A program made the position numbers and the translations under genes. 64,000 nt of DNA, taken from the NCBI RefSeq assembly GCF_029168945.1, contig NC_083604.1:5200812-5264811 (forward strand). Direction: 5' to 3'. Every line of letters begins with the position of its first letter. Positions within the stretch are counted from its first letter, which is position 1. Origin of the DNA: Cannabis sativa. Taxonomy: Eukaryota > Streptophyta > Magnoliopsida > Rosales > Cannabaceae. Positions 57,878 through 64,000 of the stretch are shown one piece after another. A model generated the notes under the pieces. That model saw nothing but the letters and a program-made list of their open reading frames with translations. It was not told where the DNA came from and ran no database searches.

Positions 57878-59300
57878 TGATTAAGGCTCAAATTTATACA
57901 TTTCATGTCTTTAATTATGCACATATGATTAATACAAATTGAATATTTTATAGTTTTAATGATAAATTTATTTTAGTTGCAGATATTTAATTTGTTTTAA
58001 TTGTTGTGTTATTTTTCAGATTTGGATAAAGTGATAAAAGGAAAATTAAAATGCAAAGCCCACAATATTAAGTTCCAAGTGATGTAAATTTGAAGACCAT
58101 TTTCATATTACATCAACTCCAACTACAACAAAGACCAAGCATTTCTATTCTCCAATCCATATAGAAATATATGTGGCTGGCGTGAACTTATTGTACACAA
58201 TTAATGTGATTCTTTTGTCAAGGCCCACCAAGAAAATTATCACTTCCCATGCAAGCTTCAATCGGCCCAATCCAAATTTAAGTGAATAACTCATTGTTGA
58301 AGCATCAATCGTGGGACTCCAATTTCCGTGCAATCCAAGATGATTAATTCCTTGGTAGAGTCAAATTCACCCTCATAACAGATTATCCACGTACACACAC
58401 GACGTCATCCATTTTCTCAGCACACGAACAATAAAAATGACTCACGTTCTTTGCCCATTTTAGGAGTCATTTTCTTTCCCACTAAACCGTGTACGTTTGG
58501 CTAGTTATGGGACTTGTTAGGCTCTATAAATAGGACCATTTAGGAAACCAAAAGCATCAGATTTTACCTAGAGTTATTATACCAAAATTTTATCTTTTTC
58601 TTTCCTTCTTCTTTATTTTACTTTATTAATTTTGGTGTAAAGACAATGCCTTTTCTAGGCTAATTTCTTTGGCAAGACTCAAGTGTAAGTTCATGCAATT
58701 TTTATTCTTCTAATATATTGATTTTCTTTGTTCTTCATTTTCACATTTGTTATATTAAATTTCTCTTCTTCTTAATTGCACTTTAAATTTAATAGTACCT
58801 TTTATATAAGTTCAGTCATGCTTTTCTTATGTAAGTTAGGCTATTAATTATTAGAGTGTTTATTATATTATATGATTTTTACTGCATTCTGCCAATGGTA
58901 TTTTGTCGATTTAAATTATATAATGTGATAGTATTTTTAGAAGTAGTTTTAATTTAATTAGAGAACATATTTTTCTAGTGAGCTTAATCATACATATTTT
59001 CCAACTATAATTAATGGTGTAGAATTATAGTTGAGGTTAAAGAATCAATTTTATTAGGAAAATATAATTGCATGTACAAAGCTTGTGTCTTCCATAATCA
59101 TTTTCTGATCACTTCTCATTTTAATTACTTGTTTAATTTTTTTTAAAAATCATTTCTCAATATTCTCATCACATTCAAGGTTCATATTTTATTCTTGTAA
59201 AATTACTAATTGTCCTTTTGAGTGTATTTTTCCTCCCTGTGGATACGACATATAGCCCGTTTACTACCGCGACCGCAGTGTAACTAATTGGGCGACATCA
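57878..59300 (+). repeat. 3' LTR of the Athila-like element
   Basis: 1423 bp, the same length as the 5' LTR and the same by eye; TATAAATA at 58525-58532. Followed by ACTTC. Confidence 0.95.
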
Positions 59301-62300
59301 ACTTCGTCAAGCTCCTATTGTTGTTGGAATACAATACAGCTGATTTATTGTCACAATACAACTTAAGTGGTCTTTCAATTCCATCCACAATGCGCAGCCC
59401 AGTGACAAAGTTCCTCAGCCATATACCATGGTTGGATGCCTCATAACATGCAACAAATTCTGCTGCCATGGTGGATGAAGCTATGAGTGTTTGTTTTGCA
59501 CTCCTCCATGATATAGCTCCACCACCTAACAGATATATGTAGCCCGAAGTGGATCTCCTACTATCTTGGCATCCCGCAAAGTCAGAGTCAGAGTATCCAA
59601 TGATCTCAAAGTGATCTGACTTCCTATATGTGAGCATGTACTCTCTTGTTCTCTTCAAATATCTCATAACCTTTTTGGCTGCTTTCCAGTGATCAATTCC
59701 TGGATTGCTTAAGTATCTGCCTAACACTCCAACAATGTACGCTATATCCGGACGCGTACAAACTTGAGCATACATAAGACTCCCAACAGCTGAAGCATAA
59801 GGAATCTTTTGCATTTCTTGAATTTCAAGGCTTCCTTTAGGGCATTGTTTAAGACAAAATTTGTCTCCTTTAACGACAGGGGTATCACCTGGTCTACAAT
59901 CTTGCATGCCAAACCGTTTGAGTACTTTATCGATATAGCTCTTTTGTGATAATCCAAGAATACCCCGAGAACGGTCTCGATGTATTTGAATTCCTAAAAC
60001 AAAAGAGGCGTCACCAAGATCTTTCATCTCAAAATGCTTCGATAGAAATCTCTTGGTTTCGTGCAATAAGCCTATATCATTAGTGGCAAGCAATATGTCA
60101 TCGACATATAGAACCAGAAATATACACTTACTCCCACTAAACTTATGATACACACAATCATCAACAGCATTCATCTCAAAACCAAATAAGAGAACCACTT
60201 GATGAAATTTGTGGTACCATTGACGGGAAGCTTGCTTGAGTCCATAGATGGATTTCTTTAATTTGCAAACCATATTCTTTGGGTCACCAGCCACAAAGTT
60301 TTCTGGTTGCTCCATATAAATTGTCTCATCAATGTCTCCATTGAGAAACGCTGTTTTAACATCCATCTGATGTAACTCAAGATCAAAGTGAGCAACAAGT
60401 GCCATTATTATCCTGAAAGAGTCTTTCGATGAAACTGGAGAGAAAGTCTCTTTATAATCAATGCCTTCTTTCTGAGTATAGCCTTTTGCTACAAGACGTG
60501 CCTTAAACCTCACCACATTACCATTTTCATCCCTCTTGGTTTTAAATATCCATTTACAACCAATTGGTTTTATACCTTCTGGTAATGGGACAACTTCCCA
60601 AACTTTATTGTCTTGCATAGACTTATTCTCTTCATTCATGGCATCATTCCACTTTTGAGAGTTAGAACTTTTCATGGCCTGATGAAAGTTGATTGGATCA
60701 TCTTCCATCATTCCAATGCCATCCTCATGTTCTTGAAGATACACTATGTATTCATCTGGATTAATAGCATTTCTTCTTTCTCTAGTGGATCGTCGCAAAG
60801 GCACTTGTTCTTGAGGTTGTTGAGTTTGTACCTCTGGGGTTTCATTGACTATGTTTGGTTGCTCTTGATCTAAAACTTGATCAATATTAGGATTAGAATC
60901 CTGAACATTGTCAAAAGCAACTATTGGAATAGGAATCAACTCATCTTCAAGAGAAGTGAGTGATTCTAAATCCTCCTCAAAAACAAAGTCTTTAACCGTA
61001 TTTCTCCCCCCAAACTCAATATCCTCAAAGAACTTTGCAGTTCCCGTTTCAAATATATTCTTTACTTTGGGATCATAAAACTTGAAACCCCTAGATCGTT
61101 CAGAATATCCAATAAAGTAGCTGCTCACAGTTTTAGGTTCCAGCTTCTTTTCATTTGGCCTATAAGGCCTAGCCTCAGCTGGACATCCCCAAACATGAAA
61201 GTGCTTAAGACTAGGCTTTCGCCCTGTCCAAAGCTCATAAGGTGTTTTTGCAGCTGCTTTAGTTGGTACCCTATTCAAAATGTAGGCTGCTGTCTTAAGT
61301 GCCTCTCCCCAGAGTGATTCTGGTAAGGTTGAATGACTGATCATACTCCTTACCATATCTTTAAGAGTACGGTTTCGTCTTTCAGCAACACCATTCATGC
61401 TAGGAGATCCTGGCATAGTGTATTGTGGGACAATTCCACACTCCTCTAGATATCTGGCAAAAGGTCCTGGACGTTGTTCACCTGATCCGTCATATCTGCC
61501 ATAGTACTCACCACCTCGGTCAGACCTGACTTGCTTTATTCTTCTGCTAAGTTGATTCTCAACTTCAGCCTTAAAAGATTTGAACACGTCCAACACTTGA
61601 GACTTTTCATGAAGTAGAAATAGGTACGCATATCTTGAGTAATCATCTATGAATGATACAAAATATCGTTGACCATTCCAAGAAGGTATAGGAAATGGCC
61701 CACAAATATCTGTATGTATCAACTCTAAGACATCTATAGCTCGTTTCGCACCTAATTTCTTTGTTTTGGTCTGTTTGCCTTTGATGCATTCAATACAAAC
61801 ATCAAAGTCTGAAAAATCAATTGAATCTAAAATTCCATCAGACACAAGTCGCTCAACTCTATTTCTAGAGATGTGACCTAACCGTTTGTGCCATAAGGAA
61901 CTTGATTTTTCATTATCCATTTTACGCTTAGTACCACGTGATTCCACATTCAAGGTTTCATTATAAGAAGCAACAGTGTCAAGCAAATATAAGTTGTCAT
62001 AAACCATAAGTGAACCAGTTCCAACAGTATTTGAATTAATAGATAAACTAAAGCAATTGTTTCCAAATGAACAACAATAACCCAATTTGTCCAAACAAGA
62101 AACAGAAACCAAATTCCGTCTAAAAGACGGTACAACAAAAGTATCTATTAAGTCCAAATAGTAACCAGTACTTAACAACAACCTAAAATAGCCTATTGCT
62201 TCCACATTTACCGACTTGCCATCTCCCACATAAATGCTTCTTTCAGCATCATTTGGCTTTCGGTAACTCAGGCAACCCTGCATAGAAACACTGATGTTAG

Positions 62301-63182
62301 TAGTAGCACCGGAATCTAACCACCAAGTGTTTCTTGGTACTGAAGCTAAATTTACCTCAGAACAGACCAAAGTAAGAAATGTACCTTTCTTTGCTCGCCA
62401 TGCAATATACTTAGCACATTCCTTTTTCATGTGTCCTTTCATGTTACAAAAGAAACAAGCATCATCATTATTGGCTTGAGTTTGTTTCTTATGTGCAGGA
62501 CCTTTATCCTAAGCAGCCTCATTCTTTCTTTTCTTGCCCTTATCCTTAGAGGTGTTTGCCAAATGAGCACTTTCAGTCTTTTCTTGCTTCGATCTTTCTT
62601 CCTCTTGAACACAAAATGAAATGAGCTCATTAAGAGTCCACTTCTCCCTTTGGCAGTTGTAACTGACCTTAAATTGACTGAATTGTGGAGGAAGAGAGAT
62701 AAGCACTAAATGCACAAGCAAGTCATCAGAAAGCTCAAGCTTTAGTGCCTTCAACTTTGAAGCAAGGTGAGACATTTCCATAATGTACTCCCTTATATTT
62801 TCCTTGCCCTTAAACTTCATGGAAATAAGTTTCTTTAAAAGAGTACTTGTTTCCGCCTTATCGCTTTTTGCAAAGCGCTTCTCAATTTCAGCAAGGAAAG
62901 TTGTGGCATCGGTGACCTCCTCGGACACCGCACCCCTAAAAGCCTCAGGTATGCCGCGCTTAATGATCATAAGACTCATGCGGTTTGAACGGTCCCACTT
63001 CTCATAAATCCTCCTTTGCTCGGAGGTACTAGTATCCGTAAGAGGAGCAGGACGATCCATCCTTAATGCAAGGTCAAGATCCATGCAGCCAAGAACAATA
63101 AAAATGTTCTCCTTCCAGTCCTTAAAGTTATTACCATTAAGGACCGGTACCGAATTAAGATTAGCAGATACACTAGCAACAA
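59301..63182 (-). pseudogene. Copia gag-pol, interrupted by one TAG and by an insertion
   Basis: Minus strand. Gag runs from about 63182 (SANLNSVPVLNGNNFKDW) to a TAG at 62511-62509; the same frame continues into pol. Next come a CX2CX4HX4C knuckle ([14 protein letters not shown]), protease ([12 protein letters not shown]), integrase ([46 protein letters not shown]), reverse transcriptase ([35 protein letters not shown]) and RNase H ([18 protein letters not shown]). The protease-to-RNase H part is open for over 1000 codons and ends abruptly at the Athila-like insertion; the last piece is at 48870-49053. Gag has no obvious ATG in this frame; a splice acceptor precedes it. Confidence 0.88.
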
Positions 63183-64000
63183 CTGAAAAGAACAATACAA
63201 TTTCATAAATAACATGCTCATATAAGAATCCGAATAAAACAATAAATTCAAATAATGGTTAATCCCATCTCAAGATACCAAACACAACATTAATATTAAG
63301 TCTTTGGACAGTAATATTAATTGTAAGCGGTACTCTTGTTGTAGTGATCAAATATTGACAATAAATTATGTCAAACAATATGCAATCTTTGGACTAACAA
63401 ATTGTTCACATAAAATACCTTATAATTGTCACACATTTATCACCACAAACATGCATGAAATTCAACCAAATATTAACTCACCTTTGGGTTAGTTAATAAA
63501 TTTATGAATCACATACACACAATTATCATAATATTTTTATTAAATTAATCTACACAAAAGAAATCACTTTGGTGATATTTTGTTTCAATTAATTTAACTA
63601 AATATTAGATATCCTTAATAAATTCTAAACCAAAATTTGAATTTAATTGTTACTGCAGTATTATTATTATTACTTTAAAATTACTATATATTTTAATAAA
63701 ATAATAATAATAAAACAGAAGATGAATGAGTGGCTATATGTATACTGCATAGTATATTCTACACCCAAATCCTTAAAATTAAATTACAAACAAACAATAT
63801 TGACTGTCTTAAAGTAATATGTATGTTGACATTTTGACTTCCAAATTTTCGTATACTGTTTTGAAAACAGTGAAATTTTGTGAAAGAAAATTGTAGAAGT
63901 TTCAATCGTAATACACATATATATATATAAGTTAACTTAATTCGTATATACTTCAATTAACGATTGAACCAGTCAACAACACACAGTAATCAAACGATTA
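63183..64000 (-). other. Copia leader sequence, possible 5' intron
   Basis: On the minus strand a strong donor AAAG|GTGAGT (63481-63476) and an acceptor TTCTTTTCAG (63183 side) bound a ~299-bp possible intron before gag. The rest to 64000 is AT-rich, with an (ATT)n run near 63660-63715. No LTR recognised. Confidence 0.45.

Larger units (their letters stand above)
49054..59300 (+). mobile_element. Athila-like Gypsy retrotransposon inserted in Copia
   Basis: 10,247 bp with 1423-bp LTRs (TGATTAAGG...GCGACATCA) in which I saw no difference by eye, and ACTTC duplications. The primer site TGGCGCCGTTGCCGGGGA matches tRNA-Asp, as in Athila-type elements. Gag-pol at 51193-56521 has at least seven frame breaks. 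No env-like frame follows pol. Confidence 0.93.
48008..64000 (-). mobile_element. Copia LTR retrotransposon (minus), split by an Athila-like element, 5' end off the window
   Basis: 3' LTR 48008-48460, then the C-terminus of pol (about 48870-49053), then a 10.2 kb Gypsy insertion (49054-59300, TSD ACTTC), then the rest of pol and gag to about 63182 and leader sequence to the window end. The 5' LTR was not found before 64000. Apart from one TAG the coding frame is open up to the insertion point and resumes after it, so the Copia was fairly intact when hit. Confidence 0.85.

Noticed and set aside
60613..60873. Plus-strand frame opposite Copia integrase/RT linker
   Set aside because: Shadow of the minus-strand polyprotein.

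Overview
The window is plant nuclear DNA: AT-rich, intron-bearing, with GT-AG introns, a chloroplast-targeted ABC transporter and dense plant-type transposons. An A/T-rich eudicot is likely. A Rosales plant (for example Cannabaceae) is my guess from the style of the repeats, but nothing here proves it. Only two host genes are visible: an intronless cytosolic ribosomal protein gene, RPL27A (uL15), on the minus strand at 28569-29009, and an 18-exon ABCB26/TAP1-like half-size ABC transporter on the plus strand at 36047-42184. Both are fully in frame. Almost everything else is mobile DNA.

Layout. (1) 260-12733 is a plus-strand Helitron with a decayed Helitron-type N-terminal reading frame (11058-12488). 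It is interrupted by a 9.4 kb Mutator-like element (550-9993) that carries a broken Ulp1-protease-like gene (plus) and a broken MuDR-type transposase (minus), arranged tail to tail. (2) 12750-26093 is a short minus-strand Helitron that meets the first one tail to tail, making a large palindrome at 12609-12882. Into it a Tat-lineage Gypsy element (13600-25991) has inserted very recently: 781-bp LTRs with one visible mismatch and a TTAAT target duplication. The Gypsy carries gag-pol, a block of repeated hairpins and a long antisense gene with its own TATA box. (3) 26094-28568 has MITE-like elements and a LINE fragment. (4) RPL27A with telo-box and site II promoter motifs. (5) 29223-35655 is repeat-rich: tandem duplications, an inverted pair of about 350-bp repeats, and a 3.1 kb solo LTR containing a foldback element with 9-bp target duplication. 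(6) ABCB26, with a MITE and an antisense LINE scrap in its introns. (7) 44657-64000 is a nest: a Tat relic, then a Copia-type LTR, then a minus-strand Copia element running off the right edge, which is split by a 10.2 kb Athila-like Gypsy element (49054-59300; 1423-bp LTRs, TSD ACTTC).

Two patterns stand out. Both Gypsy elements look very young by their LTRs yet have frameshifted pol genes (two in the Tat element, at least seven in the Athila-like one), while nearby host genes and the Copia pol are clean. That suggests defective families moved by enzymes supplied in trans. The Tat element also combines an antisense multi-exon gene and a covarying hairpin array between its two convergent coding regions. 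I found no convincing evidence for a wholly new system; the strongest leads are these two patterns and the tail-to-tail Helitron palindrome.
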